A program made the translations under genes and the position numbers. A stretch of DNA of 64,000 nucleotides, from NCBI GenBank assembly GCA_034928305.1, contig JAYFOZ010000002.1:372001-436000 (forward strand), given 5' to 3'. Shown here one piece after another: positions 19,064-27,017 of this stretch (position 1 is the stretch's first letter; each line of letters opens with the position of its first letter). The notes under the pieces are model-generated. The model was given only the letters and a program-made list of their open reading frames with translations, had not been told where the DNA came from and did no database searches. Source of the stretch: Methanomassiliicoccaceae archaeon. Its GTDB lineage: Archaea; Thermoplasmatota; Thermoplasmata; Methanomassiliicoccales; Methanomethylophilaceae.

Positions 19064-19236
19064 GCACGAAGCCAATATACCAGTAACAAACCTTTTCCTT
19101 TCTTTAATTTTTATATCGTTGGACTTTTTATTCATAACAATTATATCCAATGGTCGCTTAATTGAGATGTCTGTGAGACATGGTAGGTTTAGAAAAGTGT
19201 CCTTTGGTACGCTTATAACGAACGGATTGATCTGAG

Positions 19237-20526
19237 ATGGACGTAGGGCTCGTCGTAATTTTATCCGTAATAATATTCCTTCTTCTGCTGGGTGCAGTTT
19301 ACTTCTCGATGTCCGAGATGGCATATTCCAGCGTGAACAACATCCGTCTGAAGAAATTCGAGAGCGACGGAGTTAAAAACGCCACGAAAGCGCTCGCGCT
19401 ATCCGAGGATTTCGAAAGGCTCCTCACCACGATACTTGTGGGCAACAACATACTCAACATCGCGGCTTCCACAACCTGTACGATGCTGTTCACGGAACAG
19501 CTGTTCCCTGAAAGCCCGGCTCTGGGCACCGTAATCGCGACTGTGTTCATGACCTTGGTGATCCTAACGTTCGGAGAGATAGCACCGAAGAACCTGGCTA
19601 AGAGGAGGGCAGACCATTTTGCCCTGAAGCTCGCCGGTTCTCTGACCCTTGCGGTCACAGTGCTCACTCCGATCACCTGGTTCTTCATCAAGCTCAGCTC
19701 GGCGTTCACCAAGGAGTCCAAGAAAAACACCAGCCTCACGCTTACCGAAGACGAGCTGGTCGTGATGATCGATGAGATCGAAGAGGAAGGAACCCTCGAG
19801 AAGAGCGAAAGCGATCTGATCAAGTCCGCCATCACTTTCGACGACACATCGATATCTGAAGTTTACATACCCAGAGTTGACATAGTCGCCGCCAGCAAGG
19901 ACATCAACATGGACGAGCTGAAGGAGATGTTCACCCATACCGGATACTCCAGGATCCCCATCTACGACGGCAGCATAGACCGCATAATCGGAGTCGTAAA
20001 TGCGAAGGACTTCTTCAGAAGGGTCGTCAACCATGACAACTTCAATCTGATAGACATAATAAGGCAGGTCAAGTTCTTCCAGGAATCCGCAAGCCTGGCG
20101 GAGGTGCTTAACGCTCTGCAGAAGACCAAAGTCCACATGGCCGTGGTCCTTGACTCTTTCGGAGGTACCCTCGGTATCGTGACTTTGGAAGATATAATCG
20201 AGGAGCTTGTGGGCGAGATATGGGATGAGAGCGACGATGTCAAACTGCCTGTGGTGAGGGAAGCCGACGGCTCCTACACAGTGATCGGGGACGCCAACAT
20301 CTATAATGTGATGGACGACCTTGGGCTGAAGTTCGACCCGGAGGATTATGCGGACTACAACGTGAGCGGTTATGTCCAGTACATGATCGACGATATCCCG
20401 TACAGGGGTGCGGTTGTCGACAACGATAACGTTAAAATCACTGTAAAGTCGATAAAGGGCCGCCGTGTTAAGGAAGCTCGTTTCGACATCAAGGAAGTTC
20501 AGGAGCCGACCGGGGAAGGGAACTGA
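19237..20526 (+). CDS. CNNM/CorC-family membrane transporter with CBS pair
   Basis: 429 residues in the order DUF21 transmembrane domain (about 1-180, with FSMSEMAYSSVNNIRLKKFE and GEIAPKNLAKR), linker ELVVMIDEIEEEGTLEKSE, a CBS pair (YIPRVDIVAASKDINMDELK, IPIYDGSIDRIIGVVNAKDF, VLDSFGGTLGIVTLEDIIEE) and a C-terminal CorC_HlyC domain (VREADGSYTVIGDANIYNVM). Members move or sense Mg2+/Co2+. Its 3' end overlaps the convergent downstream gene by 38 nt. Confidence 0.9.
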   Translation: MDVGLVVILSVIIFLLLLGAVYFSMSEMAYSSVNNIRLKKFESDGVKNATKALALSEDFERLLTTILVGNNILNIAASTTCTMLFTEQLFPESPALGTVIATVFMTLVILTFGEIAPKNLAKRRADHFALKLAGSLTLAVTVLTPITWFFIKLSSAFTKESKKNTSLTLTEDELVVMIDEIEEEGTLEKSESDLIKSAITFDDTSISEVYIPRVDIVAASKDINMDELKEMFTHTGYSRIPIYDGSIDRIIGVVNAKDFFRRVVNHDNFNLIDIIRQVKFFQESASLAEVLNALQKTKVHMAVVLDSFGGTLGIVTLEDIIEELVGEIWDESDDVKLPVVREADGSYTVIGDANIYNVMDDLGLKFDPEDYADYNVSGYVQYMIDDIPYRGAVVDNDNVKITVKSIKGRRVKEARFDIKEVQEPTGEGN

Positions 20527-20947
20527 GATATTCTCTGAGAATATCGACGGCAAGCTCCTTTTTGGCGGGATACGATGCTATCTTGCAAGTAAGGGAGATC
20601 ACATCCCCTCCCGATGCCACGACGTATGACCCGGATATCGCCATCTGTTTGTTCAGACGCACGTAGAAAGTGCATTCCTCGTCGATGCGTTCGTCAAGTT
20701 CGGCTATGATCTCGTCAACGGTGCTCTGACTAAGCCTTGCGAACATCTCATCAATGGGCTTCTGTCTGGTCAGCTCCGCGTCCATTATTACTGTGATGTT
20801 TCCCAGTTCGCCCTCGACGAGGTCTTCGTTCCATTCGTCGGTACCGATGAACGTTTTGAACATCTCTGACACTCTTTCTTTATCTTCGGTAGCATAGCAC
20901 ATAACCCTGGCTCTTATCCAACGGAAAGTCGATTGCATATTTGTCAC
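20489..20947 (-). CDS. COG1325-type exosome-associated RNA-binding protein
   Basis: 152 residues. RWIRARVMCYATEDKERVSE, then GNITVIMDAELTRQK and ECTFYVRLNKQMAISGSYVV fit the archaeal RNA-binding/exosome-subunit-like family (COG1325, DUF54). A role in RNA processing follows from the family. It overlaps the CorC gene tail-to-tail and the upstream membrane gene by 4 nt (co-transcribed). Confidence 0.7.
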   Translation of the reverse strand: MTNMQSTFRWIRARVMCYATEDKERVSEMFKTFIGTDEWNEDLVEGELGNITVIMDAELTRQKPIDEMFARLSQSTVDEIIAELDERIDEECTFYVRLNKQMAISGSYVVASGGDVISLTCKIASYPAKKELAVDILREYLSSLPRSAPELP

Positions 20948-21456
20948 TCCTTGGGTTTCGGTTCGGCCTTGGGCAATAGATTAGCAAGCTCCTCGGTCCT
21001 GTGAGAGGACACCGCGACGACCGAGCCCTGTGTAAGGAACACGACCCCTGTTTCGCATCCTGCGCTGAGGTAGTTCCTATAGCGCAGGCCGCGGAGGCCG
21101 ACGCCGGCAAAATTCCGTATGTCGTTCATTACGCCGTAGCGGCGGTCGCGGATCTTCTCCATCCGGTAATTTCTGGTTTTAAAGTATTTTATTACTATTT
21201 TATCTTCATAAACGTCGGTCTTGAGGATAAATAATCTGGAAAAAAGAAACATGAAAACGGTGACCGCAGCCATGACCGCGAACAGCCACCAGGTCACCCA
21301 TCCAAGCGCGGCGCTGATCAGAATGAAAGCGTCCGTGGGAACGAGAATCGCAAGCAAAGCCCTTTCGGCTATCTCAGGAATAACTCGTATCCTCTCGCTG
21401 AAGATAGGTTCCATACATGCGCATGGCAGGTCCCGGTTATCAATTTTCCGTAACAT
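20944..21456 (-). CDS. Membrane protein with PH-like cytosolic domain
   Basis: 170 residues: two adjacent hydrophobic helices (about 30-70, LLAILVPTDAFILISAALGW and LFAVMAAVTVFMFLFSRLFI) then a beta-rich domain KTDVYEDKIVIKYFKTRNYR...GVVFLTQGSVVAVSSHRTEE resembling bacterial PH (bPH/DUF) domains. Coupled to the RNA-binding gene by a 4-nt overlap. Function unknown. Confidence 0.55.
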   Translation of the reverse strand: MLRKIDNRDLPCACMEPIFSERIRVIPEIAERALLAILVPTDAFILISAALGWVTWWLFAVMAAVTVFMFLFSRLFILKTDVYEDKIVIKYFKTRNYRMEKIRDRRYGVMNDIRNFAGVGLRGLRYRNYLSAGCETGVVFLTQGSVVAVSSHRTEELANLLPKAEPKPKE

Positions 21457-21517
21457 CTGGTATCTGCTGACATTAGGGGAATGTTTATATCATACTTCTT
21501 TATTGAAGTCCCTTATT

Positions 21518-21595
21518 GGGCCCATAGCTTAGCCTGGTTGGAGCGCCCGGCTGATAACCGGGAGGTCATGTGTTCGAATCACATTGGGCCCACCA
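21518..21595 (+). tRNA. tRNA-Ile (anticodon GAT), CCA encoded; integration target
   Basis: GGGCCCA pairs with TGGGCCC, the anticodon stem CCCGG/CCGGG encloses CTGATAA (anticodon GAT), the T-arm is GTGTTCGAATCACAT, the discriminator is A and CCA is encoded (21593-21595). TATA-like TTTATATCA lies about 30 nt upstream. The last 20 nt are repeated at 33906-33925, marking this tRNA as the attachment site of the element that follows. Confidence 0.95.
21576..21595 (+). repeat. attL: tRNA-Ile 3' end
   Basis: GAATCACATTGGGCCCACCA, part of the intact tRNA. It pairs with the copy at 33906-33925, differing at one base. The longest exact core is ATTGGGCCCACCA (13 nt). Confidence 0.85.
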
Positions 21596-21680
21596 TTTTC
21601 CATCTGGCTAGTCTGATTTTCCGAATTAATGTATTTATACGATTCACATTTCGCTTCCATTTTTTCAACTCCTTTTTCCT

Positions 21681-22583
21681 TAGATACTGAACTTATTCAT
21701 GGCGGAAGCCATGTCTCCGATGTTCACTCCGATGTACTTCTTGCAGGTCGCGAGGTCCTCGTGACCAAGCATGTCTGCTATAGTTTCGATTTTCACGCCA
21801 TCCAGCCAAAGCTGCCGGCCGAAGGTTCTGCGCAGGGTGTGATGACCGAGTTTTACGCGGCCGAGTTCATGCGGTTGTTCATCGCCTGTGCCTTGTGCTG
21901 CTCATATGTTCCGATATTGAATCCGCGGCGATGGATCAGCAGATTGTCTGGGATTTTTGTTGCAGGCCTTCTGCAGAGAACGACATCTACCTGTTCATTT
22001 CTCCATTTCATATAATCACCTAAAATCTCCTGTGTCCTTCGATGGTACGGTATATAGCGGATCTCGTCGACGACCCTGCCTTTACCGTCGATCCTGACGG
22101 TATCGCGCCCGAACGAGCATACAGTGAGCCGCAGGACCTCGACGCGCGCATTCCGAGGCACAGTTCGCAATGAACCAGAAGGTTCGTCAGGGGCTCCGCA
22201 AAATGATAATTGGCCAATGTACGGGCTTCGCTCGGAGAGAGCCAATCAACGTTCGGCTGAGAATCGTGCGGCCACCTGATGTACATCTCATTAATGGTGC
22301 TGTTGCCGTAGAATTTCATGAGTCCCGAGATCGCCGCAATATATCCCCTGCGGGTTTTGACTGCAAGCTTGTCCCGATCAAAACAATCGAGAAGGTATGT
22401 GATCGTTTTTCTGTCGATAAGCCATGGAAGCGTTTCGCAGCCGCCTGCTTCTAGTCTGATCATCACAGAATGCAGGTTCCCCTTATACGACTCGATAAAT
22501 CTGGCCTTGACTCTCCGATCTCTGCGGAGATGGATGCAGTACGACTCAATGACCGATTCGACGGATTCCGGATGGTGGCTCAT
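21681..22583 (-). pseudogene. Tyrosine recombinase (integrase), two compensating frameshifts
   Basis: N-terminal SAM-like and catalytic halves are readable but in two frames. From 22583 (MSHHPESVESVIESYCIHLR) the frame holds to about 22155, where CLGMR (first catalytic Arg) should continue into VEVLRLTVCSFGRD but that lies in another frame. The second frame runs to about 21880, then the original frame resumes with LGRVKLGHHTLRRTFGRQLW (HxxR box) and MLGHEDLATCKKYIGV (His and Tyr nucleophile). All catalytic residues survive, so either it was inactivated recently or the assembly has two indels. The first shift sits in a CGCGCG run. Start overlaps the upstream gene by 4 nt. Confidence 0.8.
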
Positions 22584-22927
22584 TTCCGCCTCCGGAGTCT
22601 GCCGAATATCTCCACACGAGACCTGGCGCTACCGGTCTCCCGTCTGGATTCATCTACACCATTATGTTTCCCTGCCGCGCGCGCTTCTATGGTGACTTTG
22701 CTCCTCTTTCCGGGTGCTTCAAGCACCGTACCGGGCTCGGGGCGACGGGCACTGCTACGGACACCTGGATGCTGTTTTACGATGGCGATCTCCACATTGC
22801 CCTCGGCTTCAAGCCTGTTGCCACCATGCCTGTTCCTGGCGTGGAAGTAGCCTTTCTCCTTTATCTCGTCCGCACGGACCGTGACTTTCTCAGCCTCAAC
22901 TTGCGGGCTGTGGCGGGACGGCTTCAT
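22580..22927 (-). CDS. Element protein A, copy 1 (unknown, basic)
   Basis: 115 residues, basic, beta-strand-like. Shared with copy 2 (23865-24209) are EAE...V.VRAD, the block AEGNVEI...KQ.P, RPEPGTVL, VTIEARAAGKHNG and the C-terminus RVEIFGRLRRRK. No known domain recognised. Translationally coupled: its start overlaps the stop of protein B copy 1 and its stop overlaps the integrase start. Confidence 0.65.
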   Translation of the reverse strand: MKPSRHSPQVEAEKVTVRADEIKEKGYFHARNRHGGNRLEAEGNVEIAIVKQHPGVRSSARRPEPGTVLEAPGKRSKVTIEARAAGKHNGVDESRRETGSARSRVEIFGRLRRRK

Positions 22928-23412
22928 CAGGCATCCTCCTTTGGTTCCGCGCCGTTCAAATTGTCCCAGTCGATATCGGTGCCCTCTGGAACCTTAAGAC
23001 TGCCGTTCCTCAGGAGACTCTCCGTTACGTCGAAACACTGGTCCTCGTCTAGACCATAGTCCATAAGATCGCACCAGCAGAATAATCCATCCTTGGGGTG
23101 CATCGCACCATACTGTGCTATCTTCTCCGCCCATTCGCGGGTGGTCTTTTCATTCTCAGGTTCATGACCGTCGCGGGCGTCTCCGAATCTTAGTCCCTCA
23201 GGCAGGGGCCAAATGCATTCATCTTCGACCTTTTCGCGAAGATTCCTGTAACATACTCTTGCCCTCACCAGCTCGATAATCAGTTCATCCTTGGTCAGCT
23301 TCTCAAGCTCTTCCCATTCGCTCTTCGTTTTTTCACCTCCCTTTGTCCGTTCTCCCCTTCCGGGGGCGGACACAGGTACGGTTTCAGGATAATTAAGGAC
23401 AGTGCTGTTCAT
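22927..23412 (-). CDS. Element protein B, copy 1 (unknown)
   Basis: 161 residues. The first ~48 residues (MNSTVLNYPETVPVSAPGRG, then ERTKGGEKTKSEWEELEKLT and KDELIIELV) are nearly identical to copy 2; the middle differs; the end DLMDYGLDEDQ...LR..GSLKVP is again shared. The conserved ends around a divergent middle suggest gene conversion or selection on the middle part. Sandwiched between the RHH gene and protein A with 4-nt overlaps. Confidence 0.65.
   Translation of the reverse strand: MNSTVLNYPETVPVSAPGRGERTKGGEKTKSEWEELEKLTKDELIIELVRARVCYRNLREKVEDECIWPLPEGLRFGDARDGHEPENEKTTREWAEKIAQYGAMHPKDGLFCWCDLMDYGLDEDQCFDVTESLLRNGSLKVPEGTDIDWDNLNGAEPKEDA
23281..23412 (-). repeat. Direct repeat, 5' part of protein B copy 1
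   Basis: About 132 nt nearly identical (a handful of mismatches) to 24527-24658, offset 1246 nt. It covers the start of both B genes and records a recent duplication of the A/B cassette. Confidence 0.8.
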
Positions 23413-23582
23413 GCAGAGGCCTCATTTTCTCTGTTCAGTTCCGCCAGATATGCGGAAATGGCGGTGCGGCAGAAGTCGGCACGTGAACGGCCGTAACCCA
23501 TGCCTACGGCCCTATCGATCCCCTCTGCCTCTTTTTTGGAGATAGTGACCTTGATGTAAGTTGGGTTGCACATACGTACCAT
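23409..23582 (-). CDS. Ribbon-helix-helix regulator 1
   Basis: 57 residues: N-terminal strand TYIKVTISKKEAEGIDRAVG and helices YGRSRADFCRTAISAYLAEL typical of CopG/Arc-type RHH repressors. The start at 23582 is chosen because GGAGGT lies 7 nt before it; the ATG at 23597 overlaps that Shine-Dalgarno. First gene of the leftward RHH-B-A-integrase operon, and likely its autoregulator through the palindromes upstream. Confidence 0.8.
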   Translation of the reverse strand: MVRMCNPTYIKVTISKKEAEGIDRAVGMGYGRSRADFCRTAISAYLAELNRENEASA

Positions 23583-23604
23583 ATTAGTTACCTCCATTAT
23601 ATAT

Positions 23605-23661
23605 GTTACTGTACGGTAACTGAACAGTGCCCATAGAAAGATTATTGGAGTTACCGTTCAG
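23605..23661. promoter_or_regulatory. Divergent promoter region with palindromic operators
   Basis: Between the two RHH genes lies GTTACTGTACGGTAAC (23605-23620, palindrome with one mismatch pair) followed by TGAACAG, and a second half-site GTTACCGTTCAG (23650-23661), whose complement CTGAACGGTAAC repeats the first. This spacing suits tandem RHH dimers controlling both directions. Confidence 0.65.
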
Positions 23662-23667
23662 ATATAT

Positions 23668-23853
23668 ATGGCCAACACCAGGGCGATAAAGGTAATGGCG
23701 CCGGAGAACGTCATCGACGCGATAGATGCAGAAGTTGCCAAAGGCAACTTTACCGGGAGAGGAGACTTTGCGCTCTATGCCATCAGGTTTTACCTCGATA
23801 AAATCAGAGAAGAAGAGCGCGCCAGAAGGTCTGCGGGCGCCGATAAGGGCTAA
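23668..23853 (+). CDS. Ribbon-helix-helix regulator 2
   Basis: 61 residues, MANTRAIKVMAPENVIDAID then AEVAKGNFTGRGDFALYAIR and a charged tail. RHH fold as in CopG-like antirepressors. Divergent from regulator 1 across an 85-nt control region; its 3' end faces protein A copy 2. Confidence 0.75.
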   Translation: MANTRAIKVMAPENVIDAIDAEVAKGNFTGRGDFALYAIRFYLDKIREEERARRSAGADKG

Positions 23854-23864
23854 ATCCGCGGCAG

Positions 23865-24209
23865 TCATTTCTTCGCCCTCCTGAGTTTGCCGAAGATCCT
23901 CACATCTCTACTGGCGTTAGCGACATCCTTACCATTGTGTCGGCCCTGCTTCTGGATGCGCTTCGACTCGATAATAACTGATTCTTCCTCTCCCCCCTTC
24001 AGTATGGTTCCGGGCCTTGGGCGGAAGATATCATCGGCATTGTTTTCGGGTTTCTGTCTGTTGACCTTTATTTCGACGTTTCCTTTGGCACTCGTCCTGT
24101 TACCGTTATGCTTGGCGTTGCGGTATATTTTTTCAGGCTTCTCGATACTGTCGGCCCTTACGGATATGCTTTCGGCCTCATGATCGGGTTTTCCGCGGCG
24201 GGACTTCAT
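23865..24209 (-). CDS. Element protein A, copy 2 (unknown, basic)
   Basis: 114 residues, MKSRRGKPDHEAESISVRAD at the start and DVRIFGKLRRAKK at the end; clear homologue of 22580-22927 with the shared GNVEIKVNRQKP and RPRPGTIL blocks. Strongly basic. Starts inside the stop of protein B copy 2 (4-nt overlap), repeating the B-A order of copy 1. Confidence 0.65.
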   Translation of the reverse strand: MKSRRGKPDHEAESISVRADSIEKPEKIYRNAKHNGNRTSAKGNVEIKVNRQKPENNADDIFRPRPGTILKGGEEESVIIESKRIQKQGRHNGKDVANASRDVRIFGKLRRAKK

Positions 24210-24658
24210 TCTCCATCACCGCCGTACCTCACTCCGTCCGGTAGCTTCAGCTCGCCTTTGCGGCGGAGCTCGCGACATACCTCATAGCTCTGGTCTTCAT
24301 CGAGACCGTAGTCCATGAGATCTATCGGATGGAACTCTTCTTTAATCGTGTGATTTGCCGCATATATTGCCACGGCCTCGGCCCATTTATGTGTGGTCGG
24401 TTCCCCGGCGCACACCCATCCATCGACATCTCTGCTCTTTGGCTCCATGTACGGCCAAGGGCAGTTGTCGTCCTGTTCGACGCGGATGATGCCGTACATG
24501 TTCTTCCAATGTACGAGCTCGATGATCAGTTCATCCTTGGTCAGCTTCTCAAGCTCTTCCCATTCGCTCTTCGTTTTTTCACCTCCCTTTGTCCGTTCTC
24601 CCCTTCCGGGGGCGGACTCAAGTAGGGTTTCGGGATAATTAAGGACAGTGCTGTTCAT
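24206..24658 (-). CDS. Element protein B, copy 2 (unknown)
   Basis: 150 residues. N-terminus almost identical to copy 1, divergent middle (NMYGIIRVEQDDNCPWPYME), and shared end DLMDYGLDEDQSYEVCRELR then KLPDG. Unlike copy 1 no RHH gene precedes it. Function unknown. Confidence 0.65.
   Translation of the reverse strand: MNSTVLNYPETLLESAPGRGERTKGGEKTKSEWEELEKLTKDELIIELVHWKNMYGIIRVEQDDNCPWPYMEPKSRDVDGWVCAGEPTTHKWAEAVAIYAANHTIKEEFHPIDLMDYGLDEDQSYEVCRELRRKGELKLPDGVRYGGDGE
24527..24658 (-). repeat. Direct repeat, 5' part of protein B copy 2
   Basis: Partner of 23281-23412; see that entry. The near identity at DNA level, stronger than in the rest of the gene, points to recent duplication or gene conversion. 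Confidence 0.8.
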
Positions 24659-24742
24659 GGAGAGGCCTCCTTAATGGACATCATCAGATCAGCTCCAGCA
24701 CAGAGCGAACAACAACATGATCGGTGCAGGTCCAGATGTCCT

Positions 24743-25045
24743 TCATCGTTTCGAGATGTAATCTATGTCTTTGTTCGTCAGGGACTTAAGATCCCCTCTG
24801 GTCCCTTTGCGGACAATCAGGAGGTTCCCGACCAGTGCCTGAAAGCACCCGCGGACCGCGGTGACCTCTCTGTCGCGAAGTATTCCTTCATCGTCGCAGA
24901 TGATCGCATACTCCCTTCCATCGGACCCGATCCGGCGTGTCACTATGTCGATGTAACCGCCGATGGCCTCATGCAACGAAGACAGGTCGTCATCCACATC
25001 GATGGGCCCATGGGCGCCGTCCTCCCTGACTTGATAGGCTATCAT
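24743..25045 (-). CDS. DUF3846-like protein
   Basis: About 100 residues: MIAYQVREDGAHGPIDVDDD, LSSLHEAIGGYIDIVTRRIG, then REYAIICDDEGILRDREVTA and FQALVGNLLIVRKGTRGDLK. The order of a short acidic strand, GGYI(D/E)VV, a DEEG turn and a (V)GNLLIV strand fits DUF3846, a small domain common in phages and mobile elements. ATG 25045 has GGTGAT upstream and is preferred over 25075. Confidence 0.6.
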   Translation of the reverse strand: MIAYQVREDGAHGPIDVDDDLSSLHEAIGGYIDIVTRRIGSDGREYAIICDDEGILRDREVTAVRGCFQALVGNLLIVRKGTRGDLKSLTNKDIDYISKR

Positions 25046-25094
25046 GCGATCACCATGATGGATGGCGGCTCGCATGTCTCGAGGCCGGTGTACA

Positions 25095-25256
25095 TCATGC
25101 CACGACCAGGCTCTTGCGGAGGACGATCTCCCCGTCGTTCCTTCGGACGATCAAGATCTTGTCGCCGATCTCCACACCCATCTCTTTGCAGAAATCCTTG
25201 GTTAACGCAATGCGCCATCCTACGGATATTTTCGGAGTTACGATTATTTCAGCCAT
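25095..25256 (-). CDS. AbrB/MazE-type swapped-hairpin DNA-binding protein
   Basis: 53 residues: MAEIIVTPKISVGWRIALTK, then DFCKEMGVEIGDKILIVRRN and DGEIVLRKSLVVA. This is the SpoVT-AbrB fold (strand, W-R-I-A-L-T-K-D turn, helix, G-D-K strand). Its stop is about 50 nt before the DUF3846 start, same strand. Likely an element transcription regulator or antitoxin-type protein; no toxin partner is obvious. Confidence 0.75.
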   Translation of the reverse strand: MAEIIVTPKISVGWRIALTKDFCKEMGVEIGDKILIVRRNDGEIVLRKSLVVA

Positions 25257-25370
25257 AGTATCACATTAGTTAGCTATGTGATAATACTACTCGCGGTATA
25301 TATGGTTTAGCATTAAGCTAAGTGCTTATTCGCCCATCTTATTTAGAACGGAAAAAGCGGTTAGCTAATT

Positions 25371-25709
25371 GTGGACCGCCTAGTGGACCTTCTCGGAGAC
25401 ATGAATAAAATCCGTATGGTTTTAGTCTTGGAAAGAGAAGGTACGCTGAAAAAAACAGATTTATATTCTAAGATCAAAGCAAACAATGCCAACGCAGCAA
25501 AACTAGAGGAACTGGAAACAGAGGGCCTCATCGTGATGACCACCGACACCTTTGCCAACAATATGACGATGGTGTCGCTGACCCTTGAAGGTCGCGCGAT
25601 TGCCAGAAAGCTGCTGGAGATTGAAGGGATCCTGTCGGGCGAGCTAGCTGCGAGTGGTGCCGAGATGGATTACGAGCCATCTTCGGAGCAAAGGGATTCT
25701 GTGAGTTGA
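25371..25709 (+). CDS. Winged-helix transcription regulator
   Basis: 112 residues with a winged HTH: MNKIRMVLVLEREGTLKKTD, LYSKIKANNANAAKLEELET, EGLIVMTTDTFANNMTMVSL and TLEGRAIARKLLEIEGIL. Start may be GTG 25371 or the ATG at 25401. It precedes the surface-protein gene by 57 nt and may control it. Confidence 0.65.
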   Translation: MDRLVDLLGDMNKIRMVLVLEREGTLKKTDLYSKIKANNANAAKLEELETEGLIVMTTDTFANNMTMVSLTLEGRAIARKLLEIEGILSGELAASGAEMDYEPSSEQRDSVS

Positions 25710-25766
25710 TCACAGAATAAATTATGAGCAAAAAGAGGAAACTGAATTCAGGGTTGTTGATTTTCT

Positions 25767-26645
25767 ATGTCGGTTAAACAATTAATTGGAATGGCAGTCT
25801 CCGTTTTGGTGGCCGCAACCATTATGGTTTGCGCCATACCGGAGATCGAAGCAACCGAAATTCCCGAGGATGCCGAGATTGCAGACCAGGGGGAGTTCTG
25901 GTCACTGACAATCCATACGATGTTTACCGGCTCCGATGCGGAAACCATAGAATGGGACTTCGGCGACGGAACTGCTGTTTCGACCGAGTGGAATCCCACG
26001 CACACGTATGCCGAGCCGGGAGATTATGTTGTAACTCAGACAGTATGGAACTCATACAATGGCGGGTCTACTACAGTGGGATACTATCTGCTGCACATGA
26101 AGGGCAACCCTTACGTCGAATATGTAATGCCTGCCGGAGCCCCGGCCATGGAACGCACCTATGTGGAGACACACGATGCTGCAGTCGAGCCTGAGGACCC
26201 CGTATGGGAAGGACACGACTTCCTCGGATGGTTCGCCGATGAGGAACTGACCGTACCGATGGTTTGGCCGACAGATATGACCGCACCCCTCACGGTTTAC
26301 GCCTCGTATTCCAGCATCACGCCCATCGAGCACACGCTGACAATTATAGGATCCGACGGGACTGTCGCGGACACTGTAACAGTACGGGATGGACAGACAG
26401 CAACCATGCCGGTAGCACCAGAGGGAAAGACCGTCACTTATTACACGGATTCGGACAGGACCACTGAGTTCGATTGGACCACACCCGTGACCTCAGACGT
26501 AACTGTATATCAGACTGTTTCTGACGGGGCATCGATTGCTGAAGATTCCGACAAACCAATCATTAATGGTACCGATCTGGCCGTTGTTGTAGGATTTATC
26601 ATATTCGGAATAGCTGCAGTATTTCTGTTCCTTCGTTTTAAGTGA
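25767..26645 (+). CDS. Secreted surface protein: PKD domain and InlB-type repeat
   Basis: 292 residues: signal helix (LIGMAVSVLVAATIMVCAIP), PKD domain with WDFGDGTAVSTEWNPTHTY and a following YVVTQTVWN strand (about 55-110), a Listeria-Bacteroides/InlB-type repeat EGHDFLGWFADEELTVPMVW (about 150-180), a second similar repeat, and a C-terminal membrane helix LAVVVGFIIFGIAAVFLFLRFK. It is cargo of the integrative element and likely alters the host cell surface. Confidence 0.8.
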   Translation: MSVKQLIGMAVSVLVAATIMVCAIPEIEATEIPEDAEIADQGEFWSLTIHTMFTGSDAETIEWDFGDGTAVSTEWNPTHTYAEPGDYVVTQTVWNSYNGGSTTVGYYLLHMKGNPYVEYVMPAGAPAMERTYVETHDAAVEPEDPVWEGHDFLGWFADEELTVPMVWPTDMTAPLTVYASYSSITPIEHTLTIIGSDGTVADTVTVRDGQTATMPVAPEGKTVTYYTDSDRTTEFDWTTPVTSDVTVYQTVSDGASIAEDSDKPIINGTDLAVVVGFIIFGIAAVFLFLRFK

Positions 26646-26655
26646 GATGATGTGA

Positions 26656-26946
26656 ATGTTCAGCGATGCAAAAAGATTGGACCCCGGGCCGCTGACAGTC
26701 ACAAACTTAAATGGCCGTACTTACTGTTAGGAATATTCGCGGCTCCTGCCAGAGCGGTCTTTATTATTCCAAGAGGAAAACATCCCGTTTGAAGATGATT
26801 TGTCTCAAATATTGCGAGGCGGACGAGTTGGTTATCTTGACAAGGCTACTAAGCCCTACAAAACCAACTACGCCGAGCTGACCGATCTTGGATACAAGGT
26901 AGCGCGGAAGCTATCGGCCGCCGGCAACATTATGGATGGTCTGTAG
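26656..26946 (+). pseudogene. Winged-helix-like ORF interrupted by in-frame TAG
   Basis: From ATG 26656 (MFSDAKRLDPGPLTVTNLNG) the frame meets TAG at 26728 and then continues EYSRLLPERSLLFQEENIPF, ...YLDKATKPYKTNYAELTDLG, YKVARKL to a second TAG at 26944, and from there to TAA at 27001, 15 nt before the ParB-like gene. The second part ends like the winged-helix protein at 25371 (LTLEGRAIARKLL). Either the gene is broken (another frame also gives KWPYLLLGIFAAPARAVFII just before, suggesting a frameshift) or TAG is read as an amino acid. Both readings are open. Confidence 0.45.
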
Positions 26947-27017
26947 CCGGAGGCAGAAACAAATTGTAGTGCACCTGCAAAGCAGGAGCATAAGAGGACA
27001 TAATGTGAGATGAGAGT

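Noticed and set aside
21853-22245. Separate gene of about 130 aa downstream of the integrase start
   Set aside because: It is the frameshifted middle segment of the integrase; flanking parts of the same protein lie in the other frame.
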